NCBI RefSeq assembly: GCF_023887685.1
Contig: NZ_JAMWMR010000001.1
Span: forward strand, 310,001 to 374,000
Direction of reading: 5' to 3'
Origin: Streptomyces macrolidinus
GTDB lineage: Bacteria; Actinomycetota; Actinomycetes; Streptomycetales; Streptomycetaceae
DNA length: 64,000 nt
Below the pieces are notes generated by a model, which was given only the letters and a program-made list of their open reading frames with translations, had not been told where the DNA came from and did no database searches. Both the position numbers and the translations under genes were made by a program. Each line of letters opens with the position of its first letter. Position 1 is the stretch's first letter. Positions 34,636 to 43,535 of this stretch are shown piece by piece.

Positions 34636-35244
34636 GTGCCGGAGGACGTGGGGGGCACGCCGTCTCACGACGGCCGGGAGCCCGACGACGACCGCGACCG
34701 CGGAGGCAGGGACGAAGAGTTCGCCTCCGTGGTCTTCGACGAGGCCTTCGTACGGGCCGCCGCCGTCCATGAGCCCACGGCCGTGGAGCGGCTCCTCGCC
34801 GCCGCCGAGGCCCGCGCGGCGGCCCAGGAGGCCGAAGCACGCCGGGCGCGCGCCAGGGGCGCGCGAGGCGACGACGAGCGCTATGACGACCGCTTCGGGC
34901 CCGACGACGACCGCGACACCGGCCTCGGCCCGGACCCGGACGACCTGGACGACACGGAGTTCCCGGCGGGGTACCACCGCGCGCGACGCCCCTACGGCCG
35001 GGGCAAGGGAGCCCGCTGGCACCGCCCGGTCGCCTGGCTGTTGGCCCTCGTGATGGGCATCGGCATGGTCGCGCTGGCCTTCACCGCGGTCTACCGGGGC
35101 GCCTCCTCGGGCCGCCAGAGCCAGGTCCCCTCACCCGCCCCCACCGGTCTCGAACAGGGCGGGAAGGCCACCACGGGCACGGACCCCTCGGCCTCCGCGG
35201 ACTACTCACCCCCGGCGTTCTCGGCGGTCCCGCGCACCCCCTGA
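34636..35244 (+). CDS. SCO2583-like membrane protein with SVVFDE motif
   Basis: 202 residues from GTG 34636. N-terminal cytoplasmic region with DEEFASVVFDEAFVRAAAVHE, then an Asp/Arg-rich linker, one membrane segment (VAWLLALVMGIGMVALAFTAVY) at about 137-160 and a short Pro/Ser-rich outer part. The next gene shares the SVVFDE.FVRAA motif, so the two are related. In S. coelicolor comparable neighbours (SCO2583/SCO2584) are linked to spore-wall synthesis, as I recall. TACTCT 7 bases ahead of the start suggests a leaderless mRNA. Confidence 0.75.
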   Translation: MPEDVGGTPSHDGREPDDDRDRGGRDEEFASVVFDEAFVRAAAVHEPTAVERLLAAAEARAAAQEAEARRARARGARGDDERYDDRFGPDDDRDTGLGPDPDDLDDTEFPAGYHRARRPYGRGKGARWHRPVAWLLALVMGIGMVALAFTAVYRGASSGRQSQVPSPAPTGLEQGGKATTGTDPSASADYSPPAFSAVPRTP

Positions 35245-35329
35245 CGTTCGGACACCTGGTGAGAACCTGTCAGAACTTGTCGTGTACCAGGGCGTTTACG
35301 GCAGCGCCAGGAGACCTACTCTGAAAGGT

Positions 35330-36397
35330 ATGGGCGGGCCCGCAGAACCACCTGAGGGAACACCCGCGGGTACGCCCGGGGGCGGCGAGGACGAATACAG
35401 ATCGGTCGTGTTCGACGAGTCCTTCGTACGGGCCGCCCGGCTCCAGGAGTACTCCGCGTACGAACGCATGGCCGACCGCGCCCCGGCCGTACGCCGTCGC
35501 CGACCGCTGCGCCGCGGCCTGTCCTGGCCCGCGCTGATCCTCGTCATGCTGATCGCGGTCGCCTTCGGCACCGCGCTCTACAAGAGCGTGCACCACCCCT
35601 CCCCGCAGTCCGCGAGACGCGCGCTCGAGCAGCCGCGGATGACGGTGATACCCCTGGCCCCGCAGTCCGCCGTGCCCGGCGCGGCCGACCCCGAGGCCCT
35701 GTACGCGCACAGCCCCGCCGCCCGGTTCCGAGTCGGCGCCAAGGGCATCACACTGCCCGCCGTCCGGCGCACCGCGCACTTCTCCGAGGACCAGGTCTAC
35801 GCCGCGCTGGTCATCGCGAAGGACTACCTCGTGGAGTCCTCGCTCGACCCGGCCGTCCTCACCGGCGGCGCCACCCGCCCCGTACGGTTCCTGCTCGCGC
35901 CCGAGCAACTCGGCCAGTTCGACCGCAGCTTCGCGCATCCGGCCGCCGACGGGCGCCACACACCCACCGGCTGGCTGGTCCGCTTCGACCCCTCCCGCGT
36001 CGAGCTGGCCGACCGCCGTGTCCGCGTCCAGGGCACGCTGAAGGCGGAGGAGACGGGCTCCGGCACGCTGGAGGTCACCGCCGACCACACCCTGGCGTAC
36101 GCGCTGAGGCCGACGGGTGCCGGAGCGAAGGCGCCGGTCTCGCTGTTCACCGTGCGGCGCCGGATGACCTTCCGGTTCGTCCGCGACGATCTGCGGCTGC
36201 ACCAGGCCGAGCTGGTCGCCTCCTCCGTCCAGGCCGGGCCGCTGGCCTGCGCCGAGGACTCCGCGGACCGGCTGCGCCCGCTGCTGGCGGGCCAGCGGGC
36301 CAAGGCCGGCGCCCCGGCGGGCACCGACCTGTACGCGACGGAGGGCGCCACGGCGCTGTGCGGCACCCTGGCGGGGGCCGCACAGCCGAAGCCGTGA
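35330..36397 (+). CDS. SCO2584-like spore-wall-associated membrane protein
   Basis: 355 residues from ATG 35330. N-terminal motif EDEYRSVVFDESFVRAARLQE as in the gene before it, one membrane helix (LSWPALILVMLIAVAFGTAL, about 64-83), then a 260-residue extracellular domain of mixed strands with two Cys (CAEDS and LCGTL) that may pair. The domain is not an enzyme I recognise. SCO2584-type proteins have been tied to the Streptomyces spore-wall complex and to glycopolymer genes. TACTCT at 35317-35322 lies 7 bases ahead of the ATG. Confidence 0.78.
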   Translation: MGGPAEPPEGTPAGTPGGGEDEYRSVVFDESFVRAARLQEYSAYERMADRAPAVRRRRPLRRGLSWPALILVMLIAVAFGTALYKSVHHPSPQSARRALEQPRMTVIPLAPQSAVPGAADPEALYAHSPAARFRVGAKGITLPAVRRTAHFSEDQVYAALVIAKDYLVESSLDPAVLTGGATRPVRFLLAPEQLGQFDRSFAHPAADGRHTPTGWLVRFDPSRVELADRRVRVQGTLKAEETGSGTLEVTADHTLAYALRPTGAGAKAPVSLFTVRRRMTFRFVRDDLRLHQAELVASSVQAGPLACAEDSADRLRPLLAGQRAKAGAPAGTDLYATEGATALCGTLAGAAQPKP

Positions 36398-36419
36398 GCG
36401 GTCGGTCGAGACGGTCGGA

Positions 36420-37550
36420 TCAGTCGGCCGTGCCCGGGTTCCCGTCGTCCGAGCGGCCCTCGCGCGGGGCGTCCTCGGGGGTGTCCTTGGTCGGGTCCTT
36501 GGGCGTGTTGCCGGAGAACCCGGCGAATCCGCGCCGCATCCGGCCGCCGAGGTCGCCCGCCCCGCCCGCGATATCGGTGACCAGCTTCATCAGCGGGTCC
36601 TTGGAGCGCTTGACCTCGCTCGCGTAGCTGGCCGCGGACTGCCGGAAGGAGTCGGACACCGAGGTGTCGCCGTCCTCGTCGCGCCGCGGGTAGTGACCGT
36701 CCATGATCCGCTGGTAGTCGCGGGTGGCGGCCCACTTGCGCAGCTCGGCCGCGCGGACCGTGGCGAAGGGGTGGGTGCGCGGCAGCACGTTGAGGATCTT
36801 GAGCACGGAGTCGCGCAGATCGCCCCCGGCCTCGTACTCGTCGGCCTGCTCGAGGAACGCGTCCACGTTCATCTCGTGCAGGTGGTTGCCGCCCGCGAGC
36901 TTCATCAGCCCGCGCATGGAGGCCTGGAGGTCCTGTCCGACCAGCAGTCCGGCCCGGTCGGCCGACAGCTCCGACTTGCGGAACCACTCCCGCAGCGCGG
37001 TCACGATCGCCATGATCGCGACGTTGCCCAGCGGGATCCAGGCGACCCGGAGCGCGAGGGTGGTCAGGAACAGCAGGATGGTGCGGTAGACGGCGTGTCC
37101 GGACAGCGCGTGCCCGACCTCGTGCCCGACGACCGCGCGCATCTCCTCCTCGTTCAGCAGTTCGACCAGACCCGTCGTCACGACGATGATCGGCTCGTCC
37201 AGGCCGATGCACATCGCGTTCGGCTGCGGGTCCTGGGTGACGTACATCGGCGGGACCTTCTCCAGGTCCAGGATGTGGCAGGCGTCCCGCAGCATGTCGT
37301 CGAGGTGCGCGAACTGTACGTCCGAGACCCGTACGGAGTCGGACAGGAACAGCAGCCGCAGGCTGCGCTCGGGCAGCAGACCGCTGAGCGCCTTGAAGAC
37401 CGCGTCGAAGCCGCTGAGCTTGCGCAGGGCCACCAGGGCCGAACGGTCCGCCGGGTGTTCGTACGCGCGCGAGGAGATCCCTGGGAAGCGCCTGCGCTGC
37501 CTGCTCGGCACGTTCGCGTGCCCGTTCTGCTCGTGGCCGGAGTCGGACAT
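36420..37550 (-). CDS. M48 family zinc metallopeptidase (HtpX-like)
   Basis: 376 residues from ATG 37550, with GGGGGAA ahead of it. Zinc site HEVGH and, about 60 residues on, the third ligand region ELSADRAG. Two hydrophobic segments follow the HExxH. The C-terminus is a disordered Asp/Gly/Pro tail. Such membrane proteases remove damaged membrane proteins on the cytoplasmic side. It is on the opposite strand to its neighbours and converges with the SCO2584-like gene. Confidence 0.88.
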   Translation of the reverse strand: MSDSGHEQNGHANVPSRQRRRFPGISSRAYEHPADRSALVALRKLSGFDAVFKALSGLLPERSLRLLFLSDSVRVSDVQFAHLDDMLRDACHILDLEKVPPMYVTQDPQPNAMCIGLDEPIIVVTTGLVELLNEEEMRAVVGHEVGHALSGHAVYRTILLFLTTLALRVAWIPLGNVAIMAIVTALREWFRKSELSADRAGLLVGQDLQASMRGLMKLAGGNHLHEMNVDAFLEQADEYEAGGDLRDSVLKILNVLPRTHPFATVRAAELRKWAATRDYQRIMDGHYPRRDEDGDTSVSDSFRQSAASYASEVKRSKDPLMKLVTDIAGGAGDLGGRMRRGFAGFSGNTPKDPTKDTPEDAPREGRSDDGNPGTAD

Positions 37551-37699
37551 GTGTTCCCCCAGTGTCTGAAGGCTCATGGTGCGTATGACCATCGGACGAC
37601 GACGTACGACGACGTGCGGTGCCCGATGTGCCCCCGAGGCGGGGTCCAGCCTAGGCGGAGATACGGTGACAGGGCAGCACAGCCCAAGGAGCGCCCCTC

Positions 37700-37858
37700 A
37701 TGAACCCCATCGCCGCCTCCTGGTTCACCGAGGCCGCAGTGGCCGCCGAACGACAGGGCGGAGGCGATCTCCTGCGCGTCGTCCTGATCGTCACGATCGT
37801 CGGCTGCGCCCTGGCCGCGTGGCTCCTGCTGCGCGGCTACAAGCGTGAGGACCGGTAG
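37700..37858 (+). CDS. 52-residue single-pass membrane protein
   Basis: ATG 37700 after AAGGAG; MNPIAASWFTEAAVAAERQG, then GGDLLRVVLIVTIVGCALAAWLLL and RGYKREDR. One membrane helix, basic inner tail. The arrangement (short outer Ala-rich part, Gly-Gly-Asp/Asn, helix, RGYKR/TRFNR tail) is like the 51-residue protein at 38515. Function unknown. Confidence 0.65.
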   Translation: MNPIAASWFTEAAVAAERQGGGDLLRVVLIVTIVGCALAAWLLLRGYKREDR

Positions 37859-37982
37859 CCGAGGACGAGAGCCGGTGGCCAGGGGCAAGTGACACCGAGC
37901 GGCGCCACGGCTGGGCTGCCCGGCCGGAGCGAGTCGGCCTCCGACCGGAACCCCTGCCGCGTCGTACGCGTACCCCGTGGCC

Positions 37983-38399
37983 ATGGAGAGACGCAGGAAC
38001 AGCCACCCGGAAGCAGCGGGTTGCCTCGCCCTCGTGGCGGGAGGGCTCGCGGGGTACGGCTCCTACCGCCTGTCCCGCGCGGCCCGCAGGGCCTGTGCCG
38101 TCCTGCTGCGTGAGCATCCCAGCATCTTCGACCTGTGGACCTGGGAAGCCCCGCTCACCATCGTCGCGGCCTCCTTCACCGGCCTCGCCGCATGGGCGGT
38201 GCCCGCGGTCGCACTGCGCCGGTGCGGCAGCGGCGCAGTGCGACGGACCGCCCCGGCCCTGTCGTTCCTCGTGGTCCTCGCGGCGTTCACGCCGGCCCAC
38301 TTCGCCTGGTTCGGCACCCCGATGGGCATGGGGAGCGACACGGGCGCGTGCCCGGCCGACCATGTGCCGCCGTGGTGGCCCGCGTGGCTGCCGAGCTGA
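37983..38399 (+). CDS. Hypothetical membrane protein
   Basis: 138 residues from ATG 37983 (GTG 37977 possible). Three hydrophobic segments: EAAGCLALVAGGLAGYGSY, APLTIVAASFTGLAAWAVPA and ALSFLVVLAAFTPAHFAWF, then a Cys/Trp-rich end PADHVPPWWPAWLPS. No family recognised and no clear ribosome binding site; coding character is moderate. Confidence 0.5.
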   Translation: MERRRNSHPEAAGCLALVAGGLAGYGSYRLSRAARRACAVLLREHPSIFDLWTWEAPLTIVAASFTGLAAWAVPAVALRRCGSGAVRRTAPALSFLVVLAAFTPAHFAWFGTPMGMGSDTGACPADHVPPWWPAWLPS

Positions 38400-38514
38400 C
38401 CTTCACCACGCGGCCCGTTCCCCAACAGTGGAGTCGCCGTGAGCCGCGCGAAGGCGCCCGCATACGATGAGCGAACGTCTTTATCCCGCCCACACCGGAT
38501 AGGTTCTGCCGAAG

Positions 38515-38670
38515 ATGAGCTTCCACAGCACCGCTGCACAGTTGGCCACTCTCGCCGAGGGCGAAGGCGGCAACCACGAGAGCCTCAGCCCCTTCGTGAC
38601 GGGCGGAGCCGCCCTCGTCATCCTCCTTCTGCTGCTGTGGATCACGACGCGTTTCAACCGCGACCGCTGA
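38515..38670 (+). CDS. 51-residue single-pass membrane protein
   Basis: ATG 38515 to TGA 38668. [20 protein letters not shown], then [22 protein letters not shown] and ITTRFNRDR. One strong membrane helix and a basic inner end. Lies just ahead of nadD. Similar small membrane proteins occur at this place in other Streptomyces. Function unknown. Confidence 0.65.
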   Translation: MSFHSTAAQLATLAEGEGGNHESLSPFVTGGAALVILLLLLWITTRFNRDR

Positions 38671-38749
38671 GCCCGGCACACGGCCCGGTCCCGCTGTCCG
38701 CCGCAGGGGGCGACGGAGCCCGGTGGCCGGGCCGGTAGGGTCTGCACGC

Positions 38750-39412
38750 ATGGGAGAGCAGCACAAGCCCGCCGGTCCGGCGAAGGGCCCGGGGCCCGGC
38801 CCCGGCAGCGGACCCTCGAACCCGGGCAAACGCCGCCTTGGCGTGATGGGTGGAACGTTTGACCCGATTCATCACGGGCACCTCGTCGCGGCCAGTGAGG
38901 TCGCCGCGCAATTCCACCTGGACGAAGTGGTGTTCGTGCCCACCGGCCAGCCGTGGCAGAAGACCGACCGCAAGGTCAGCCCGGCCGAGGACCGGTATCT
39001 GATGACGGTCATCGCGACCGCCGAGAACCCCCAGTTCTCGGTCAGCCGCATCGACATCGACCGCGGTGGCCCCACCTACACCACGGACACCCTGCGCGAT
39101 CTGAAGGCGCTCAACCCCGACACCGACCTCTTCTTCATCACCGGTGCGGACGCGCTCGGCCAGATCCTCACCTGGCGCTACACGGACGAGTTGTTCTCTC
39201 TCGCGCACTTCATCGGCGTCACCCGGCCCGGCCACACCCTGGCCGACCCGGGCCTTCCCGAGGGCGGTGTCTCGCTCGTCGAAGTACCCGCGCTCGCGAT
39301 CTCGTCGACGGACTGCCGGGTGAGAGTCGCCCAGGGCGAACCCGTCTGGTACCTGGTGCCGGACGGCGTCGTGCGCTACATCGACAAGCGGCAGTTGTAC
39401 CGCGGCGACTGA
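38750..39412 (+). CDS. nadD: Nicotinate-nucleotide adenylyltransferase
   Basis: 220 residues from ATG 38750. Nucleotidyltransferase motifs [20 protein letters not shown] and the late ISSTDCRVR (ISSTxxR). It adenylates nicotinate mononucleotide in NAD synthesis. The first 30 residues ([17 protein letters not shown]) are a proline/glycine extension common in actinomycetes. TAGGGT at 38736-38741 is a -10-like hexamer placed for a leaderless start. Followed by the LytR-type gene after 16 bases and then rsfS, a conserved order. Confidence 0.95.
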   Translation: MGEQHKPAGPAKGPGPGPGSGPSNPGKRRLGVMGGTFDPIHHGHLVAASEVAAQFHLDEVVFVPTGQPWQKTDRKVSPAEDRYLMTVIATAENPQFSVSRIDIDRGGPTYTTDTLRDLKALNPDTDLFFITGADALGQILTWRYTDELFSLAHFIGVTRPGHTLADPGLPEGGVSLVEVPALAISSTDCRVRVAQGEPVWYLVPDGVVRYIDKRQLYRGD

Positions 39413-39428
39413 GCCGAGAGGGGCACCG

Positions 39429-41171
39429 GTGAACGACCCATACGACGGATACGCGGGCGGCGACCAGTACGAGCTCGTCGGTTATGACGAGTTCGGGCAG
39501 CCTGTGTACCGACAGGTGCCCGCGCGGCAGAGTCCGCAGGGCTACGACCCCTACGGCAACCCACAGCACCAGCAGCAGCACCAGCAACAGCCCCAGCAGG
39601 GCTACGGATACGACCCGTACGCGGCCAACGCCCCACAGCCCACGGCCCCTTCGTACGACCCCTACTCCTCGTACGGCACCCCCGCCCCCGGCGGCTACGA
39701 CCCCTACGGCCAGGCCGCGACCAGCGGTCAGCAGCCGCGTGTTGCCGCACAGGCTCCCTATATCCCGCAGCAGGCGGGCCCGGTGGAGAGCGGACCGGGA
39801 CAGACCGGCTACGCCGACCCCGCGCCCGACTTCGCCGACCTAGCCGACAGCGCCCCGCCCGGGGCGCCCGGGACCGGCGCAGGGACGGATCCGCGGGACG
39901 AACGCGACTACCGCACCGAGCAGTTCGCCTTCATCGAGGAACCCGACGGCGACTCCGAAGACGTCATCGACTGGATGAAGTTCACGGAGAACCGCACCGA
40001 GCGCCGCGAGGAGGCCCGGCGCCGCGCCCGCAGCCGGGTCGTCGCCCTGGCCGTCGTCCTCGCCCTGGTGGTCGTCGGTGGCGTCGGCTACCTCTGGTAC
40101 GCGGGCAAGCTGCCCGGCACCTCGTCCGGCGGCGCGTCGGGCACACCGGCCGCGACCGCCCAGAACCGCGACGTGATCGTCGTCCATCTGCACAACACCA
40201 AGGGCGGCGGCACCTCCACCGCGCTGCTCGTCAACAACACCACCACCCAGCAGGGCGCCACCGTCCTGCTGCCCAACTCCCTTGCCCTCACCAGCGACGA
40301 CGGCGTCGCGACCACACTCGCCAAGTCCGTCGCCGACGACGGCTCCGCCGGTACCGGCGACTCCATCGACGCCGTCCTCGGCACCAAGGTCGAGGGAACC
40401 TGGCGGCTGGACACCCCGTTCCTGAACAACCTCGTCGAACTCGTCGGCAACATCATCGTCACCACCGACACCGACGTCCCCGACCCCGGCGCCAAGAAGG
40501 GCGGCGCGCCCCTGGTGCACAAGGGCACGCAGCAGACGCTCAGCGGCAAGATGGCTGTCGCGTACGCCACCTACCGCGGCCCCGGCGAGGCCCAGGACGC
40601 CCAGCTCAAGCGGTTCGGCCAGGTCATGCAGGGCATCCTGCGCAAGGTGTCCTCCGACCCGCAGGCGGCCACGGTCACCGTGCAGACGCTCGCGCAGATC
40701 CTCGACCCGCCGCTGACCGAGAAGGACCTCGGCTCCTTCCTCGCCAAGCTCGCGGACCACGCCAAGCAGGGCGACTACAAGACCGAGCTGCTGCCGGTCC
40801 AGGCCGACGGCACCGTGGGCCGGGAGGCCACCGACACCGTGGTCAAGGAGCTGCTCGGCGGCACCGTGAAGAGCCCCCAGGCCGGTGACGCCGTCCGGGT
40901 CGGCATCACCGACGCCACCGGTTCCAAGGCCGCCACGGGGCAGGCCCGCGTCGTCCTGGTCAACGGCGGCTACGCCTTCGTGGACGCCGGCAGCGGCACC
41001 CCCCGGGCCACGTCCGAGATCACCTACGCCGACGACGGCGACAAGGAGAACGCGGTCGAGGTCGCCAAGACCCTGGGCCTGCCCACCGGGTCCGTGAAGA
41101 AGGGCAAGGTCACCTCGAACGTCACCGTCTCCGTCGTCCTCGGCCAGGACTACAAGCCGTCGGCGTCGTGA
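39429..41171 (+). CDS. LytR/PdtA-like wall glycopolymer protein (SCO2578-type)
   Basis: 580 residues. A 190-residue cytoplasmic region is rich in Tyr-Asp-Pro-Tyr and Gln (QGYDPYGN, HQQQHQQQPQQ). One membrane helix RVVALAVVLALVVVGGVGYLW follows. The outer part begins with a divergent LCP-like domain (DVIVVHLHNTKGGGTSTALL, LLPNSL, SIDAVLG, RLDTPFLNNLVELVG) and ends in a LytR_C-type domain (VRVGITDATGSKAATGQARVVLVNGGY). In S. coelicolor the gene at this position (SCO2578, PdtA) transfers polydiglycosylphosphate to peptidoglycan. The arginines expected of active LCP enzymes are not obvious here. Confidence 0.8.
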   Translation: MNDPYDGYAGGDQYELVGYDEFGQPVYRQVPARQSPQGYDPYGNPQHQQQHQQQPQQGYGYDPYAANAPQPTAPSYDPYSSYGTPAPGGYDPYGQAATSGQQPRVAAQAPYIPQQAGPVESGPGQTGYADPAPDFADLADSAPPGAPGTGAGTDPRDERDYRTEQFAFIEEPDGDSEDVIDWMKFTENRTERREEARRRARSRVVALAVVLALVVVGGVGYLWYAGKLPGTSSGGASGTPAATAQNRDVIVVHLHNTKGGGTSTALLVNNTTTQQGATVLLPNSLALTSDDGVATTLAKSVADDGSAGTGDSIDAVLGTKVEGTWRLDTPFLNNLVELVGNIIVTTDTDVPDPGAKKGGAPLVHKGTQQTLSGKMAVAYATYRGPGEAQDAQLKRFGQVMQGILRKVSSDPQAATVTVQTLAQILDPPLTEKDLGSFLAKLADHAKQGDYKTELLPVQADGTVGREATDTVVKELLGGTVKSPQAGDAVRVGITDATGSKAATGQARVVLVNGGYAFVDAGSGTPRATSEITYADDGDKENAVEVAKTLGLPTGSVKKGKVTSNVTVSVVLGQDYKPSAS

Positions 41172-41175
41172 CATG

Positions 41176-41205
41176 GGCCACACCCCGGTGCGCCGGGGTG
41201 TGGCC
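41176..41205 (+). terminator. 13-bp perfect hairpin after the LytR-type gene
   Basis: GGCCACACCCCGG (41176-41188) and CCGGGGTGTGGCC (41193-41205), loop TGCG. The 3' arm is then repeated nearly intact at about 41214-41238 (CGCCGGGGTGGTGTGGCCGC). Confidence 0.75.
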
Positions 41206-41310
41206 GCCGTATGCGCCGGGGTGGTGTGGCCGCCGTAAATGGCCTCGGGAGCCGTGGGCGGTCCGTGAGACCCTGGTGATATCAGTGACCATCCGACGGA
41301 AAGCCTGGTA

Positions 41311-41757
41311 GTGACCGCCACGGACCGCTCTCTCGAGCTCATCACCACCGCCGCGCAGGCGGCTGCCGACAAGCTCGCGCACGACATCGTCGCCTACGAC
41401 GTCAGCGATGTGCTCTCGATCACGGACGCCTTCCTGCTCGCGTCCGCCCCCAACGACCGCCAGGTCAAGTCCATCGTCGACGAGATCGAGGAGCGACTGA
41501 ACAAGGAACTCGGCGCCAAGCCGGTGCGCCGGGAGGGCGACCGCGAGGCCCGCTGGGTCCTGCTGGACTACGTCGACATCGTGGTGCACGTCCAGCACAG
41601 CGAGGAGCGCGTCTTCTACGCCCTGGAGCGGCTGTGGAAGGACTGCCCCGAGCTGGACCTGCCCGCCGACGCCAAGGCCACGCGCGGCAAGGCCGCCGAG
41701 TACGCCGAGCTGCGGGCCGCCGAGGAGGCCGCGGAGCTGGGCGGGGACCTTCGGTGA
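41311..41757 (+). CDS. rsfS: Ribosomal silencing factor RsfS
   Basis: 148 residues, GTG start. Conserved core: LAHDIVAYDVSDVLSITDAF, then REARWVLLDYVDIVVHVQ and RVFYALERLW. It binds L14 and blocks subunit joining when nutrients are poor. The Ala/Glu-rich tail is typical of actinobacteria. It overlaps the phosphatase gene by GTGA. Confidence 0.95.
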   Translation: MTATDRSLELITTAAQAAADKLAHDIVAYDVSDVLSITDAFLLASAPNDRQVKSIVDEIEERLNKELGAKPVRREGDREARWVLLDYVDIVVHVQHSEERVFYALERLWKDCPELDLPADAKATRGKAAEYAELRAAEEAAELGGDLR

Positions 41758-42434
41758 CGCCTCCGGGCGCCGACGCCGGGAAGGGCGCCGACGCCGGGAC
41801 GACGGGCCGCCGCCTCATCCTGTGGCGCCATGGGCAGACCGCGTGGAACGTGGAGCGCCGCTTTCAGGGCTCCACGGACATCGCGCTGACCGAGACCGGT
41901 ATCGGTCAGGCCCGGCGCGCCGCCCGACTGCTCGCTTCCCTCAAGCCGGACGCCATCGTGGCCTCCGACCTGGGGCGCGCCGCCGCCACGGCCGCCGAGC
42001 TGGCCGCGCTCACCGGCCTCGAGGTCACCCATGACAAGGGCCTGCGGGAGACGTACGCGGGCTCCTGGCAGGGACTGACCCATGAGGAGATCCTCGCCCG
42101 CCACGGCGAGGAGTACGCCGCCTGGAAGCGCGGCGAGCCCGTCCGCCGCGGCGGCGGCGAGCTGGAGACCGAGGTCGCCGACCGCGCCGCCCCCGTGGTG
42201 CTGCGGCACGCCGAGAAGCTCCCCGGCGGCGGCACCCTCGTGGTGGTCAGCCACGGCGGAACGATCCGCACCACCATCGGCCGTCTGCTCGGCCTGGAGG
42301 CCCGCCACTGGGAAAGCTTCGGCGGCCTCTCCAACTGCTGCTGGTCCGTCCTCGGCGAAGGCGTCCGCGGCTGGCGCCTGCTGGAGCACAACGCCGGCAC
42401 ACTGCCGGAACCGGTCCTCGGCGACGACGACTGA
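41754..42434 (+). CDS. Histidine phosphatase family protein (phosphoglycerate mutase-like)
   Basis: 226 residues from GTG 41754, coupled to rsfS (GTGA). Catalytic LWRHGQTAWN near residue 25, ETYAGSWQGLT and the second His in VVVSHGGTIR. Family members act as small-molecule phosphatases; the substrate is not evident. The gene pair with rsfS is conserved in Streptomyces. Confidence 0.9.
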   Translation: MTPPGADAGKGADAGTTGRRLILWRHGQTAWNVERRFQGSTDIALTETGIGQARRAARLLASLKPDAIVASDLGRAAATAAELAALTGLEVTHDKGLRETYAGSWQGLTHEEILARHGEEYAAWKRGEPVRRGGGELETEVADRAAPVVLRHAEKLPGGGTLVVVSHGGTIRTTIGRLLGLEARHWESFGGLSNCCWSVLGEGVRGWRLLEHNAGTLPEPVLGDDD

Positions 42435-42530
42435 CGCCTCCTCACCCGGCCCCAGGACCCGGATTTCACTTTCCGGCGGGTCGCAGGCTAAAGTTCTTCT
42501 TGTTCGCCCCGCCGAGCGGGAAGAACGCAA

Positions 42531-42603
42531 GGGGCTATAGCTCAGTTGGTAGAGCGCCTGCATGGCATGCAGGAGGTCAGGAGTTCAATTCTCCTTAGCT
42601 CCA
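42531..42603 (+). tRNA. tRNA-Ala (anticodon GGC), copy 1
   Basis: Full cloverleaf: acceptor GGGGCUA/UAGCUCC with the G3:U70 pair that marks alanine tRNA, D loop AGUUGGU, anticodon stem CCTGC/GCAGG with loop ATGGCAT, T loop TTCAATT. CCA is not encoded. Identical to the copy at 43421. Confidence 0.97.
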
Positions 42604-42639
42604 CGGATCGACACTCCCAAGGTGTCAGAGATCGATACG

Positions 42640-42672
42640 AAAGATCCCGTCCCTCTCAGGGGCGGGATCTTT
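42640..42672 (+). terminator. Terminator after tRNA-Ala copy 1
   Basis: AAAGATCCCG (42640-42649) with CGGGATCTTT (42663-42672), extended inward by a G-U and CCC/GGG; stem of 14 pairs. Confidence 0.85.
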
Positions 42673-42919
42673 CGCATATCCGCCCTGCCGCCGCATTACC
42701 GCCCGAACGACCGGGCAACGCGCCCTCTCCGTACGTCACTTGGGGCAGGGGGCGGATACCGCCTCGGGCGCGCCCCTCCTGTGCGCGTACGCGCTGGTCG
42801 CGACGGTCGAGCCGAAGCGCCGTGTCCGGACTGGTACCAAGGCGTCGCTGACCGTGTCGGCCGTGCCATGGCAGAATCAACGGCCGGAAGGGGGCGCGGC
42901 CCGACGGGAGGGAGTGGCG

Positions 42920-43036
42920 ATGCGTGCGAGCACCCGCGGGGAGGTCCGTGATCTTCCCGCAGTGGCGGTGACACATCGCAACACCGCCCTCCTCGACTGC
43001 CTTTCCCGCACGGTCTACGGCCACAGCGGGAGCTGA
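42920..43036 (+). CDS. Possible 38-residue ORF ahead of the zinc-ribbon gene
   Basis: ATG 42920 after GGGAG; MRASTRGEVRDLPAVAVTHR to the stop at 43034, only 3 bases before the next ATG, so it may be a coupled leader ORF. The stretch 42673-42919 holds nothing else I can support. No family recognised; could be chance. Confidence 0.3.
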   Translation: MRASTRGEVRDLPAVAVTHRNTALLDCLSRTVYGHSGS

Positions 43037-43039
43037 TCG

Positions 43040-43273
43040 ATGGGTGCCCACAGGCGGAAGTGCGACTGGTGCGGCAGCGGCACGCCGATCGTGCGGGACA
43101 TGGACCCGGTCAACGCCGACTACCAGTACTGGTGCGAGGAGTGCGCACGGGCGCTGATCATAAAAGGGGACCCGATCGAGACGTATCGGGAACTGGAGGG
43201 CGAGCCGATCTATGGTCGGCTCCTCGACGAGCACTGCACGCTCAAACGCTTCTACTCGTTCGCGACGGCCTGA
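43040..43273 (+). CDS. Small zinc-ribbon-type hypothetical protein
   Basis: 77 residues. Two Cys pairs, CDWC (8-11) and CEEC (32-35), could bind one zinc ion. The rest is acidic and helical (DPIETYRELEGEPIYGRLLD). It lies between the two tRNA-Ala copies. No known function. Confidence 0.7.
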   Translation: MGAHRRKCDWCGSGTPIVRDMDPVNADYQYWCEECARALIIKGDPIETYRELEGEPIYGRLLDEHCTLKRFYSFATA

Positions 43274-43420
43274 CGCGAGGGCCGGTGCGGACTCCCCGCC
43301 GGGACTCCCTGCCGGACGGTCCGGGCCACGGTCCGATCGGGCGCCGGGAAACCGATTTGGTGTTTCACCTGGTGGACCGTGTAATGTTGGCGTCGCCGCC
43401 GGGGAAACCGGGCGACACGA

Positions 43421-43493
43421 GGGGCTATAGCTCAGTTGGTAGAGCGCCTGCATGGCATGCAGGAGGTCAGGAGTTCAATTCTCCTTAGCTCCA
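43421..43493 (+). tRNA. tRNA-Ala (anticodon GGC), copy 2
   Basis: Identical over all 73 bases to the copy at 42531-42603, with the same G3:U70 pair and GGC anticodon; CCA not encoded. The immediate flanks differ, so only the gene itself is shared. Confidence 0.97.
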
Positions 43494-43501
43494 CAGAAGT
43501 T

Positions 43502-43535
43502 GAAGGCGGTTCATCCGGTCGGATGGACCGCCTTC
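43502..43535 (+). terminator. Terminator after tRNA-Ala copy 2
   Basis: GAAGGCGGT (43502-43510) with ACCGCCTTC (43527-43535), continued by T-G and CATCC/GGATG around loop GGTC; 15 pairs. Confidence 0.82.

Noticed and set aside
42546..42951. Open frames starting inside the first tRNA-Ala gene
   Set aside because: They read through the tRNA and its terminator; the repeated start MVERLHGMQEVRSSILLSST occurs at both tRNA copies and is only tRNA sequence.
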